The notes: generated by a model from the letters alone, not told the origin. DNA of 64,000 bases from Adiantum capillus-veneris (GCA_014529385.2 CM043949.1:110761977-110825976); one strand, 5' to 3'; positions 47,340 through 59,845 are shown, numbered from the stretch's first letter. Made by a program: numbers and translations.

Positions 47340-47770
47340 ATGCACGCGAGTTTGGGACCTTCCATATCGATACAAGCCGCATGTAGCTTGCGGTGGGGAA
47401 AACGTGCGTTTCATTCCTTGATCACACCGCGGCCCGGGTAGGAGCTCACCGTAGTCGACGCCCCGGGGCTTGGTCACTCATCGCCTACCAAGCTCCGTCG
47501 CCCACCCTGAGCGCGTCGAGCCCCACGAGACCCAAAAAATCGCCCGAAAGTAGCCAAGCCCCTCGGCAAAAGGTAGCCTTGGCACTCACCCAAGAGAGGG
47601 GATTGCATCTCAACGTCACAAGAGGAACTCATCGCCTCACCTCACCCGTTCTTCGCTCCGTGGTCCGTTTCCCGTCTCAACTGAGAACCACTACCCTTAT
47701 AGCTACAAACAATTTGGCACGGGCCGGCAAACGCCTTAAGCACCATGGCAACCCCACGGTTCAAGGCACA
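47340..47770. other. GC-rich island, unassigned
   Basis: A sharp jump in GC content relative to the AT-rich flank at 47,140-47,330, with CpG-rich words (CGCGGCCCGGG, GTCGACGCCCCGGGG). I looked for rRNA core sequence and see none. It leads directly into the minisatellite and satellite zone. Confidence 0.45.
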
Positions 47771-47819
47771 TGAACCCCATTTTTAGGCATGAACCCCATG
47801 GTCCCAAAAAACCCCAGGG

Positions 47820-48780
47820 TGCGTTTGGACCCCACAGGTCGATAGATGCAAAAACCCCCTTGCTGGAGGAAGGCCAAGAGAAGGTTTTCCATGAGAGGAT
47901 GTGATGGCTGATGGCACAAACGACGTGTCTGTTGATGACACCCAACGCGATGATGGGGTGGCGGCCATGGTGGGGCGACGAGCTGAGCACACAAACCAGG
48001 GCCGATAGGTGCTTGATCGAGCCACCAACAACTCCACCGTGACGTGGTCGACAGGTGCTTGACAGAGCCACCGATGACTCCATCGTGATGTGGCCGACTT
48101 CGTCAACGGAGGACAACCAAGGGCATAGACGTGTTGACAGGATGGTTTGGACGACGCTCTGAGTATGTCGGTGAGGGCTGATGAGTACTTGAAGCACGAA
48201 GCGAACGACGTCACGATCAATGACAATGTGATATGACTGATCAAGGCCGAGTGTACCGACGGGGAAGACTACATCGAGGAAGAACAATCAAGGGGTCATC
48301 GGGGCAACACTTCAATGATGGAACAGAGTGTGCCGATGGGAGTGGGCAGGCGAACAAGTGCTTGAAGCATGAAGCGGATGACTCCACCATTGACTGCACC
48401 ATGATAGGGTCAATCAAGTCCGGTAGCACCAACGGAGCTGATAGATCATGCACGGCTATGATGATAGGGCGGGGTGGTCGACGGGTGAGCCAACATGATG
48501 GGTGTGTCAGCAAAGGGTCGACGGGTGGGGTGTGTCAAGGACAGAGCGGATGATGCCACCGCTGACTCCATCATGACGAGGTCGGTAGCATCGACAAGTC
48601 CTTCGGGCCATGCATGGGTGTGTTGATGGGGTGGCATGGAGGGACGGGTGAGCCAACAAGGAAGGTGTGTCAATGGGTGCATGAAGAACAAAGCGGACAA
48701 CGCCATGGTCGATGACACCATGACGGGGTCCGTAGCGTCGACAAGGCCGCCTATGTTATAACTAGAAGAATGCCCAAGAG
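47820..48780. repeat. GC-rich degenerate minisatellite
   Basis: Related words recur: GAGCCACC.A..ACTCCA.CGTGA(C/T)GTGG near 48,015 and 48,060, and GAAGCGGA/GAGCGGA...GAC(T/G)CCA near 48,195, 48,365, 48,545 and 48,670. Spacing is irregular (about 47 and 125-180 bp). Long open frames on both strands result from the composition. Confidence 0.6.
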
Positions 48781-49570
48781 ACTTTGTAGGGGTGGAGAAA
48801 TGGAGCTCAAACCTAGCCTTGCAAAGTCATGTGGCCATCCCATATGTGGGTGGTCTCGAACCATACTATATGCTAAAATGGATCATATGAGCCATATGAT
48901 CCATTTTACTGCATAGTATGGGCCTTGACCACCCATAGTAGCTCAGATGGATATGCAACTATGCACGGGTGGGAAAATAGTGTTCACCTCCACTCGTGAA
49001 ATTTTTTGTGGCCATCTTATATCACTATGCCCTAAAAATGGTCATATGAGCCATATGGCCCATTTTATCGCATAGTTTGGGCCTTGACCGCCCATGCCAT
49101 ATTGTATGGATGTGAAACTTTTCATGCATGGGAGATTTGTACTCAATTCCACCCATGAAAATTTTCGGAGCCATCCGATATGGTTTGGGCAGTTTCGATA
49201 TACTATGTGCTAAAATGGGTCTATGTCTCATACGACCCATTTTGGCGCATAGTATGAGTCTTGACTGTCCATACCATATCGGATGGCTGTGAAACTTTGT
49301 ATGGGTGGAGGAATGGTGCTTACCCTCACCCGTACAAAGTCTTTTGTTCATCCGATAATATGGTTTTTGCGGTCCCAAACCCTACTATGCGCTAAAATGG
49401 GCCGTATGAGTCATATGGTCCATTTTAGCGCATAGTATCGACCTTGACCACCCAAACCAGATCAAGTAACTGTGAAACTTTGCATGAGTGGATAAATGGT
49501 GCTCATCTCCACCTGTGCAAAGTCTCGTCGCCATCCAATATGGTTTGGGCGGTCCCGATCCGTTCTATGC

Positions 49571-49920
49571 ATTATAAACTCTAAACCTTGGACTTTGAAC
49601 TGTAATCCCTAAACCATAAACCCAAAACCTCAAACCTTAAACCTTGAACTCTGAACCTAAACCCTTAGTCCTAAACCCTAATCCTAAACCCTAATCCTAG
49701 ACACAAAATCCTAAACCCTAAAGCATAAAACTTAAACCTTGAATCACAAACCCTAAACCCTATACTCTAAGCCCTAAACCCTAGACCCTAACCCATAATC
49801 CCTAAACTATAAACCTTAAACCTTGAACCATAAACCCTAAATCCTAAACCGTGTACCCTAAACCCTAAGCCTTGTACCCTTTGAACCCCAAAACTCTAAA
49901 CCCTAACCTATAAATCCTAA
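49571..49920 (+). repeat. Degenerate interstitial telomere-like tract (CCCTAAA type), part 1
   Basis: About 350 bp made of variants of the plant telomere unit (CCCTAAA, CCTTAAA, CCATAAA, CCTAAGC), with short exact runs such as AACCCTAAACCC. It sits inside the satellite array and is flanked by it on both sides. Confidence 0.88.
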
Positions 49921-50033
49921 ACACAGATGACTGTGCAACTTTGGACCCGTGGGGGAAAGGTGCTTCATAGCCATCTAATATGGTTTGGACAGTCCCCACC
50001 CATACTATGCGCTAAATGGACCGTATGGCTACC

Positions 50034-50090
50034 CTATACCCTAAACCCTATGAACCTTAAACCCTAACCCCTAAACCCTAAACTTGGATG
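50034..50090 (+). repeat. Degenerate interstitial telomere-like tract, part 2
   Basis: About 55 bp of the same CCCTAAA variants, separated from part 1 by about 110 bp of satellite. Confidence 0.85.
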
Positions 50091-52962
50091 ACTGTGGAAC
50101 TTTGCACGGGTGGAGAAATGGTACTCACCCCCACTCATGCAAAGTTTCACATCCATCCACCGATATGGTTTGGGCGGTTTCGACCCATACTATGCCCTAA
50201 AATGGAATGTATGGCTCATACGATCCATTTTAGCGCTTAGTATGGGCCTTGACCGCCCATATCATATCTGATGGCTGTGAAAATTTGCATGGGTGGAGAA
50301 ATGGTACTCACCCCCACCCATGCAATGTTTCACAGCCATCCAATATGGTTTGGGTAGTTCCGACCCATACTGTGCTCTAAAATGGGTCATATGGTTCATA
50401 CGTCTCATTTTAGCGCATAGTATGGTCCTTCATACCAGTTTAGATGGGTGTGTAACATTTCACGGGTGGAAGAATGGTTCTAAACTCCACCCATGAAAAG
50501 TATCATGGCCATCCTATATGGTTTGGGCAGTCTCGATCCATACTATGTGCAAAAATGGGCCATATGACTCATACGACCCATTTTAGCACATATAATGAGC
50601 CTTGACCACCCATACTAGTTTGGCTGGTTATAAAACTTTGTAAAAAGGAAAAAATGGTGCTCAAAACCACCCGTGAAATGTCTCATAGCTATCTCATATG
50701 GTTTGGGCAGTCAAAGCTAATACTATGGTTTGGGCTCATATGGCCTAAAATAGGCCATATGAGCCCGCCGACGACCCGTTTTAGCACAAAGTATGGTTTC
50801 GGACCGCCCAAACGATATTGGATGGCCACAAAACTTTGCATGAGTGGAGGTAGGGACTCTTCCCCCACCCCTACAAAGTTTCACAGCCATCCAATATGGT
50901 ATAAGTGATCAAGGCCCATAATATGTGCTAAAATGGGCCGTATGAGCCCGCCGATGACCCATTTTAGCGCATAGTATGGATCGCGACCACCCAAACCATA
51001 TTGGATGTCCATAAGAATTTACATGAGTGAAGACGAGTACCATTCCCCCACCCTTGCAAAGTTGCAAAGCCATCCAATATGGTATGGGTAGTCAAGGTCC
51101 ATACTATGTGCTAAAATGGGACATATGACTGATACAACACATTTTAGTGCTTAGTATGGGTCGAAACCACCTAAACCATAATGTATGGCTATGCAAATTT
51201 TTATGTGTGGGAGTGAGTACTTTTCCACCACCCATGAAATTTCTTGTGGCCATCCGATATGGTTTGGGTGGTCAAAGCCCATGATATGTGCTTAAATGGG
51301 TTGTATGAGCCATACGATCCATTTTAGCGCATAGTATGGCTCGGAACCGCGCAGACCATATTGTATGGCCACAAGAATTTATATAGGTGGAGATGAGAAT
51401 CATTCCTTTACTCTTTTCATGTTGCACATCCATCTAATATGGTATGGGCAGTCAAGGCCCATACTATGTGGACATATGGCTCTACAACCCATTTTAGCAC
51501 ATAGTATGGGTTTGGACCGCCCAAACCATAGTGGATGGCTATGAGATTGTTCATGAGCGGCAGGGAGAACCATTCACTTACTCTCAAAAAGATAAATAGC
51601 CATCCAATATGGTATGGGCGGTCAAGGCTCATACTATGCGCTAAAATGGGCCGTATGAGCCAAACAACCTATTTTATGGGTTGAGATCACCCAAACCATA
51701 TCAGATGGCCACGAGACTTTTCATGGATGGAGATAAGTACTATTACTGTACCCATGCATAATTTAATAGAGCCATCCAAATTGGTATGGACGGTCAAGTC
51801 CCATACTATGCTCTAAAATGGTCAGTATGATCCGTACGACCCATTTTAGCACATAGTATGGGCCTTGACCACCCATACCAGTTTGGATGGCTTTGCAATG
51901 TTGCACATGTGAGGAAATATTATGCAGTACCACCTTGTAAATTCTCATGGTCATCCAATATTTCTTGGGCTATCCCAACCCATACTATGTGCTAAAATGG
52001 ATTGTATGGCTCATGTGGCCCATTTTAGCGCATAGTATGGGCCTTGATCGTCTATAGCACTTATGATGGTTTTGAAACTTTTCAAGAGAGGAGAAATACT
52101 ACACCACTTCCACCCGTGAAAAGTCTTGTGGACATCCGATATGGTTTGGGCGGTCAAGACCCATACTATATGCTAAAATGGACCGTATGGCTCATACGAC
52201 CTATTTTAGCACATAGCATCGGTCTTGACCGTCCATACTAATTTGGATAGCTATGCAAATTTGTACAAGTGAGGGAATGATACTCACCCCCAACAATGAA
52301 AATTTTTAAAGCTATTTGATATGGTTTGGGTGGTCCCAACCCATACCATGGGCTAAAATGGGCCGTATGAGCCATATGGCCCATTTTAGCACATAATATG
52401 GGCCTTGACTACCCATAACGGATAGCTGTAAAACTTTTCATGGGTGGGAGATTAGTTCTCAATCCCACCCATGCAAATTTTCACAGCCATCTGGTTTGGG
52501 CAGTCCCGACCCATACTATGCGCTATGTCTCATACGACCCATTTTAGCGCATAATATGGGCCTTGACCGCCCATACCATATCGGATGGCTGTGCAACTTT
52601 TCACAGGTGGAGGAATGGATCTTGTTCTTATTTGTGTAAATTTTCACAACCATCAAGTATGGTTTTGGCAGTCCCGACCCAGACTATGCGCTAAAATGGA
52701 CCATAAGAGCTATACGACCCATTTAAGCACATAGTATGGGCCTTGATCTCCCATACCAATTTGGACGGCTGTGTAACTTTGCACGGGTAGAATAATGGTT
52801 CTCACTTCCACCCATAAAAATTATCATGTCCATCCAACATGGTTTGGGCGGTCCCGACTTGTACTATACGAAAAAATGGATCGTATGGCTCAGACGACCC
52901 ATTTTAGCGCATAGTATAAGCCTTGACCACCCATACATGTTTGGATGGATGTGAAAATTTGT

Positions 52963-52979
52963 GGGGGGGGGGGGGGGGG
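52963..52979 (+). repeat. Poly-G run (17 G) inside a satellite unit
   Basis: It replaces the usual GGGTGGAG.. segment of one satellite unit. It is a likely slippage product or a sequencing/assembly weak point. Confidence 0.9.
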
Positions 52980-54508
52980 AGATTCTTACCTCCATCCGTG
53001 CAAAGTATCACATCCATCTAATATGGTTTGGGCGGTCAAGGCCCATACTATGCGCTAAAATGGGTCATATGAGCCATGCAACCCATTTTAGCACATAGTA
53101 TGGTTCGAGACCGCCCAAACCATATCGAATAGCCATGAGACTTTGCACAGGTGGAAGTGAGTACCATTCTTCTATCTGCGCAAAGTTACACAACCATCCA
53201 AATTGGTATGGGCACTCAAGGCCCTTATTATGCTCTAAAATGGGACATATGAGCCATACGACCCATTTTAGCGCATAGTATGGGTTGGGACTGCCTAAAT
53301 CATATTGGATGGCCACAAGAATTTGTATGAGTGGGGGTGATGCTATTATCTCACCCTTGCAAAGTCTCACAACCATCCGATATGGTCTAGGCGGTCAAGG
53401 CCCATACTAGGTGCTAAAATGGACCGTATGAGCCATACAATCCATTCTACGTATCGTATGGTTCGTGACCACCCAAACCATATTGGATGGACACAATAAT
53501 TTGAATGTGTGGGGTTAAGAACTATTCTCCCATCCCTGCAAAGTTTCATAGACATCCAATATGGTATGGGGAATCAAAGCCCATAATATGTGCTAAATGG
53601 GTCGTATGAGCCATACATCTCATTTTAGCACATAGTATGGTTCAAGACCACCCAAACCATATCGGATGTCCCCACAAGACTTTTCAAGGGTGGATTTGAG
53701 CACCATTAATTTAACCCTGCAATATTGAACAACTACCCAATATGGTATGGACAGTCAAGATCCATACTATGTGCTAAAATGGACATATGGCTGATACAAC
53801 CCATTTTAGTGCATAGTATGGGACCGGACTGTCCAAACTATATTAGGTGGCTATGAGAATTTTCATGAGTGGTGTTGAGAACCATTCACCCACTATTGAA
53901 AAGTTTAATAGCCATGCAATATGGTTTGGGTGGTCAAGGACCATAATATGTGCTAAAATGAAACATATGGCTCATACAACCCATTTTAGCATATAATATG
54001 GGTTGAAATTGCTCAAACCATATCAGATGGCCATGAGACTTTGCACAAGTGGGTTAAGTACTATTCCCCTACCTGTGAAAATTTGCAAAGCCATCCAAAT
54101 TGATATGCATGGTCAAGGCCCATACTATACGCTAAAATGGTCCATATGAGTCGTACGATCTATTTTAGCGCATACTATGGGCCTTGATCACCCAGACCAC
54201 TTTGGATGGCCGTGAAATGTAGCACAAGTGGGAGAATAGTGCTCACCCCATCCATGTAAAGTCTCACAGCCATCTAATATGGTTTGGGAATTCCCAACCC
54301 ATACTATGTGCTAAAATGGGTCGTATATCTCTTGCCTATTTTAGCGCATAGTATGGGTCTTGACCACCCATACCATATCAGATGGATGTGAAACTTTGCA
54401 CATGTGGAGGAACACTGCTCACTCTTAACCGTAAATTTTTTTCACAGCCATCTAATAGGGTTTGGGCGGTCTCGACCCATAATATGTGTTGAAATGGATC
54501 GTATGTGT

Positions 54509-56900
54509 GAGGGCCATGCCAGGGACCGTCGGCTGCAACATTTCCAAATGGATACACCACAATTTCTGGCAACATCTTGCTTAAGACCAAAAGCAAGACA
54601 GAAATCTTCCCGCTCTTTGATGCTAACTGAAGGAGTGATAACATTTACTTTTCTCTTACGGAACCCTTAACCCTGAAATATGTTTCCTTATCGCTTTGAA
54701 ATTTCCAGTCGAAGTCATTAGACTAAATTCAAACTCAACCTTCCAGGGTCAAGCTCATTAGTTCACCCTTGGTTCAAGGCCACTAATGCTTTTTTCTTAG
54801 TTATTGCCGAGTACACAGCAGTCAGAGCATTCCCGTAAGATGAGTGTATTTAATAGCTACACAAAGCCCTCGTTCCCAAGTTTGATTCCCACTCCGTAGA
54901 TCGGAATCCTTTATCCCGTTTTCAATTGAACTAAATGAACAACATAAAATTGGGTTCAACTTTTCAGCCAACAAGTTAACCCTTCATAATCCACCCTCCC
55001 ACCAAACCATTTGGTAAATGCACCTTCCCAAGGTAGTACTATGATACTAGAAAACAATATTCCAATCATGTCAAACCAAGAATACATTTCAAGCATTTAA
55101 AAGAAACATACAAACTACTGCATACCTTTGCAAGTGTGCATTTATCAGATTGTTTTCACTTTTTTCCTTTATAGAATATTTTACTTCCTTTTTAATTTAC
55201 TATTAGTAAAATTATCTAACTATCTTTCAAGCAATCACATATACTTCTCCAGGCATATCCCTATCCTTGTCCTAGGACTTGGGTATCCTGTCTCCTCCAC
55301 CACGGTGGAGGTGGCACCTTGACACAATTTCCAATTCTTATTTTTATTTATCTTGTGTGGGAAAGGCTTATAAAAATAATTTCCTCTAGATTCTTCCTAA
55401 ATCAATAATCTGAGAAGCGGAGTAAAGGTCCGACTTATGAGGACAATTGTGGAATAGCCCATTTAGGTTCCTAGCCTTTCCAAGGTGCCTTTTTACCAAA
55501 TAATCAGATGAGTTTATTCATTAATTTACATCCTCCTTCCTTATCCCAATCCCTTCATGGATCCATTTTCCATCCTCCTTTTCCCATCGGCATCAGGTCT
55601 ACCTGGACTAGGCCGATTTTCAGATGTATCCGCGGGTCCCTATCACCCAGCCAGGACTCACTCCCATTTTATTCCATTTCTAGGAAAGTGAATGAGCCCA
55701 AGATTAAACCATAAACCAACGGTTATCAATCATAGCCAAAAAGGACCATCCCCCATTGCATCCCATAGGTAAACACCTGTGCCGGCCTTTTCCAAGCATG
55801 TAAGACAAAGTTCACACTTAAATCTTCTATGTTATGCTAGGGCTATCCACATCAAATCTTCTCGATAAAGTTTTGATCCTAGTTTAATTTAGATTAAGTT
55901 CCTTGAGTTGTAATCTCTTAGTTCCTAGTTCATTTTAATCTTTAATCAAACAAGACCTTAAGAAATACAACGAGTCTCTTGGGTGTTTAAGGTTTTGTCT
56001 CAACGTAAGTTTCAAGCTAAACCCGACTTTGACGAATCCCATTTTTCTCCCTTTGCATTATTTTCCATCCAGGGGGCATCTCCATGAAAGTGATGGGAGT
56101 TTTATGTTCAAGCAACACGGTCACAACATCCATGAAGCTATCCCCTTACTCCCCCCTTCGAATTTGCAAAACAAACTTGAAAGTAGACAAACTTGAAATG
56201 AACAATGCATATGTTTTATACAATGAGTTTTTCTTTGATGTGATCCATGCGTGGTAAACATAAAACTTTGGAATGGACTAACTTGCAATCTTGAGACAAA
56301 TAATCAAGAAACTTCCTTTGAGTGCTTATGCAAGAGTGAAACCCTGCCATGCATGGTAGTGTAAGCATGAAACAAAATGTGATGTTCCTAAGAGTGGACA
56401 TGCTAGTGTAGTGAAAAATGCTCATGTAATAGTGTATGCATGATTAATATTTTTTTTTAAATACGGGATTTAGGATTAATTATGTAGCTAGAAGAGGCTT
56501 ATGTATTTGGGACTCTCCAATTGATAAGAGGGAGGGGGGATACCTTCATTGAAAGGAAATTCCCACTTCCAAGGAAAAAATCTTTTGATTAAGATAGAGC
56601 TACCCTTGAAAACTTAACTCTCCTTGAGCTTATTTGTATCACTATAAAAATCTTACACACATGCTCTTTTTCTCTTTGAAAGAAGAAAAATCATATTTCT
56701 TAAATAAATAAAAAAACTTGTGAACCTTTCATAAGAGCATTCTTTTTAGATTAAATTATAATATCATTTTGAATAGAATGGTTAATTCCAAAAAAATTCA
56801 ATACTTAATTGCCGTGATTATGTGGCAATTATCTTGTGCATCTTAAAAATAGAAAAATATATTTTTGACGAGGTTTAAGGATATGCATAGATATTAGTCA
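54509..56900. other. Unassigned DNA after the satellite
   Basis: No confident gene. Near 54,540-54,660 a minus-strand frame is open but unrecognised. Near 56,140 the minus strand carries a purine tract (CGAAGGGGGGAGTAAGGGGA), which could be a polypurine tract of an unseen minus-strand element. The remainder is AT-rich. Confidence 0.35.
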
Positions 56901-56914
56901 TCATCCAACATGCA

Positions 56915-57200
56915 TGCTATTTTAGTATGCTCTCCACTCACCTATGGTTAAAAAGAGTGCTTTCTACTCTCTCTATGCCATATTAGTATGGTAATCTAGA
57001 GAACAGAACTTGACATATAAGTATGATCTCTAGTCACCGATGGTTAAAGAGAGTGATTTCTACTCTCTCTATGCCATATTAGTCTGGTAATCTAGAGAAT
57101 GAAACTTGAAATATAAGTATGATCTTTAGTCACCTATGGTTAAAGAGAGTGCTTTCTACTCTCTCTATGCCATATGAGTCTGGTAATCTAAAGAACTTGA
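56915..57200. repeat. 96-bp tandem repeat (3 copies)
   Basis: CC(T/G)ATGGTTAAA.AGAGTG starts at 56,941, 57,037 and 57,133, an exact 96-bp period. Each copy carries a dyad AAAGAGAGTG...TACTCTCTC and the word GCCATATTAGT. The copies are highly similar, so the amplification is recent relative to the neighbourhood. Confidence 0.93.
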
Positions 57201-57399
57201 AACATCGGATTTTGAAATAAAATTGTAGTTAGTGGTTAGCAACGTTGTTAGTTGACAAGAGAAAATTAGTAGTTTGTCCTTCTAAGAAAGAGGGAAGTTT
57301 ACTTATGTAAATGTGAGAGATTAAGCATGAATTAATGTAGAATGAAGAGTAACCCAATATTTAAGGTGTGCAATGGCATGAAGATGACAAGAAAACATT

Positions 57400-57935
57400 A
57401 CCTTGGTGTGTGTATGTTAAGAGTCTTCTCCTTGCTTTGGGTGATTGAAGAAGCTTGTTGATGTAGTCGACTCTCCCTCTCTTCAAGACCACCAATTTTG
57501 CTACTTGGAAGGAGCGAATGGAAAGAGGCAAGAGAGATTCAAGCTATGAAAAGCTTAGGGGTTATGAGAGAGTGTAATGGGAAGAAGATCAAGTTATAGG
57601 AAGCATGGTTATGGTTTTTGGCCGTGGCTTTTCTTGGAGAGGAGGTGTGTGTGTATTTCAAGAGGCTTGGCTATGGCTTCCTCAAGCTTCTCTACAACTA
57701 ATTCTCTAGTTGCATCCTAAAAATGGAGGAGAGAAGTGAAGAATGAGAAGAGAAGCCCTCTTTTTATGCACAAGTTTGATAAGTGCTTTCCCTTATCTTG
57801 ATAGCTTATCTTCCTTATCTTGATAACTTATCTTTCTGTGATAATTTATCTTGATAACTTATCTTACTTATTTTACTTATCAAACTTTTTCAACAAGTTA
57901 CTTACTCACCTTATCCTTATCTTCTCTTTTCTTTC
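57400..57935 (-). promoter_or_regulatory. Promoter-like block with GATAA cluster and TATA
   Basis: Reading the minus strand: a cluster of about ten GATAA/GATAAG words (57,935-57,778), a TATA-like GCATAAAAAGAGGG (about 57,770-57,757), then a CT-rich leader-like stretch and CCAAGGTAATG near 57,400, a possible splice donor. This fits a plant promoter or an LTR U3-R-U5, but no coding sequence follows downstream. Confidence 0.4.
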
Positions 57936-58199
57936 TTTATTTTTTTCTTTTTCCTTTTCCCTTATCTTATCTTTTCCTTTATGCTAATTTTTCTCAAAAT
58001 GAAAATCTAATTTCCTATGCATTGGTTATGTCCATGTTCCCATGGCATAAGCCGGAAGTGTCTTGTGAGTATACTCTGCTGCTTAATTGAGCCTGAATTT
58101 TCTCGAACATTTTTTCTTTATATATATTTTTTGTTTCTTTTTCATCTTTTAAATCAATGTCTTAGATGTGTTGGCCTCTGTTGACGGTGGAACACAGAA

Positions 58200-58390
58200 G
58201 AAGTTTCCCCAATTTGTTGTATCATTATTTTTGAAGCGGAATGATATTTTTTGTAATATTTGAGCAGCCATTAGACTTTGTGGGAACAAGCCTCTAGGGA
58301 AGAGTTGTATATGAGCTAAATTTTGTAACCCTAAGCCTAATTTTTGAAATTAATCAGTTTCGTGTTTCACTGTGCACTATGTCTGAGAGT

Positions 58391-58439
<49 letters not shown>

Positions 58440-58690
58440 TGTGGTTTCTTCTCTTCCCTATGCGCTCTACGGAAGGTCCATTGTGAAAGTGACACCATCA
58501 ACATGTTAGCAATAGCGAGGGCATCTATCCAACACCAAGAGTATGTGATACCAATGATGTTGCAAAGTGAGCTCCTATGAGCTTCCGAGTGAGTTTTTGC
58601 AAAGGGAGTATCCGTTTGATGAGTTATTTGTACCTATGAGTTCACGGGGAGTAGAGATACACATTAGGAATATATGCTACAAAAAGAGGT
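58200..58690 (+). repeat. LTR fragment beside element I (homologous to LTR J)
   Basis: It shares with 24,560-25,020 the order TTTTGTAACCCTAA, microsatellite, CCCTATGCGCT, AGCTTCCGAGTGAGTT, GAGTAGAG. Similarity stops at 58,690, and polyprotein sequence begins within 20 bp, with no PBS, leader or gag between. An internal deletion joined LTR to the post-gag region. Confidence 0.65.
58395..58437 (+). repeat. GA microsatellite
   Basis: A GA run of about 43 bp at the position of the compound TG/GA repeat of LTR J. Confidence 0.95.
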
Positions 58691-58991
58691 AACTCGACCA
58701 AACTCAGGAACAAAAATGGATTACATATCCCTATGCTGAGTTAGAAAAACAAAGACTGGAAATTTGTCAAAAGATGATCGCAAACCTTACTAGAGCCAAC
58801 TGCAAGGAAACACGTGGAGGAGGTAAAACTTCCAGTATCAATACCAAGGAACCCTCCAAAACATGGATCTGAAAGAATAATTGTTGACCCGGAAATTGAA
58901 TTAGAACCTGAACATTCAATTGAAAAACCTGGGATAGTGCTGAACTCAACAAATCGAAATTCAAAAGGTCTTTCAACCTATCATACCGGAA

Positions 58992-59836
58992 TTGTATAAA
59001 GGAGATGAGGGCTTGAATGATCTTTGGAGACAGATAAGGGAATCAAATGAAGCTAATGAACTAAGCCAAAGGGTTAACAAAACTATTATGGGAGAAGATG
59101 CCTTCCTTCCTCCTATTGAAGAATTTGAGGCAGGACCTCAAGCAGATCTAGAAATGCACTTGTATTGGGGAGACAAGGGTTCTGTGAAGTCTTGGGATAA
59201 TCATCCTATATTTCTGAGAAATTTGCCCTTTTATATGGGAGAGTATGAAGCAAAGTTGGATGTGAAGGTTGTTCCATCACAAAAACTATCTACAAGGAAT
59301 GGTATAGACTCGCAAGGGTTGATAACCATCTTATCAACTCCAGTGACTTGTACCATTACTCTTGCCGAGCTTCTCAGAATAAGACCTAATATGTGGAATA
59401 TGGTAGAAAAATGTCTCAAAAAATTTGGAGTAAGGGATCCGAATTCACAAATGCGGGAAGGAATCAAGGAATTAAAGAAACCTCAAGTAAACATGCAACC
59501 AGTGCCCTTAAACAAGGTAGGAGAATATTGTGAAGGGGAAGATGGCAATACCACGCTCCCAGTTGAATTAGAAAGTGTCATCACCATGGAAATTCTTGAT
59601 AGTGGAGCTGGTGTAGCCATCACAACAAAGGATGTATGGAAGAAATGGGAAAAACCAGCTTTGAAAACCACTCGGATGAAGCTGCAACTGGCTGATGGTT
59701 ATATGGAGAGGCCCATAGGGCTTTTGGAAAAAGTACTTGTTACGCCTTGTAGAATCAAGTACACGCATACCTTTGCAATCGTGATTTTGGCAAGAAAAAT
59801 AACTATGACATAATACTTGGACGACCCTTCATGTGA
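58992..59836 (+). pseudogene. Element I protease region
   Basis: A 273-residue open frame with a long linker and then ITMEILDSGAGVAI (active-site Asp codon at 59,598), MKLQLADGYMERPIGLLEKV and YTHTFAIV. A one-base frameshift near 59,785 separates the end, where IILGRPFM (59,808-59,833) is followed by TGA at 59,834-59,836; H has a Trp codon there. A canonical Ty3 protease otherwise. Confidence 0.82.
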
Positions 59837-59845
59837 CAATTAAAG

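Larger units (their letters stand above)
48786..54508. repeat. Satellite array of alternating inverted ~90-bp units (180-bp period)
   Basis: The word CATTTTAGCGCATAGTATGG recurs about every 180 bp (for example 50,416, 50,590, 50,785, 50,970, 51,150, 51,330, 51,500, 51,852, 52,031, 52,212, 52,392). Its reverse complement CCATACTATGCGCTAAAATG recurs with the same period, about 25 bp before it. Two dyads per period are seen: one centred between these words, and one centred in the segment CATGGGTGGAG...CCACCCATG. So units of about 90 bp alternate in orientation. There are roughly 29 periods, each diverged by several bases or more. It is non-coding. It is interrupted by telomere-like tracts at 49.57-49.92 and 50.03-50.09 kb. 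Confidence 0.93.

Noticed and set aside
47390..47770. rRNA gene fragment in the GC-rich island
   Set aside because: No conserved 18S, 5.8S, 25S or 5S core sequence could be recognised.
47736..48721. Long overlapping open frames on both strands in the GC-rich zone
   Set aside because: Open in several frames at once in a degenerate minisatellite; composition effect, no domain motif.
48786..54508. CRISPR-like regular spacing in the satellite
   Set aside because: Units are contiguous and diverged, with no unique spacers; plant nuclear context.
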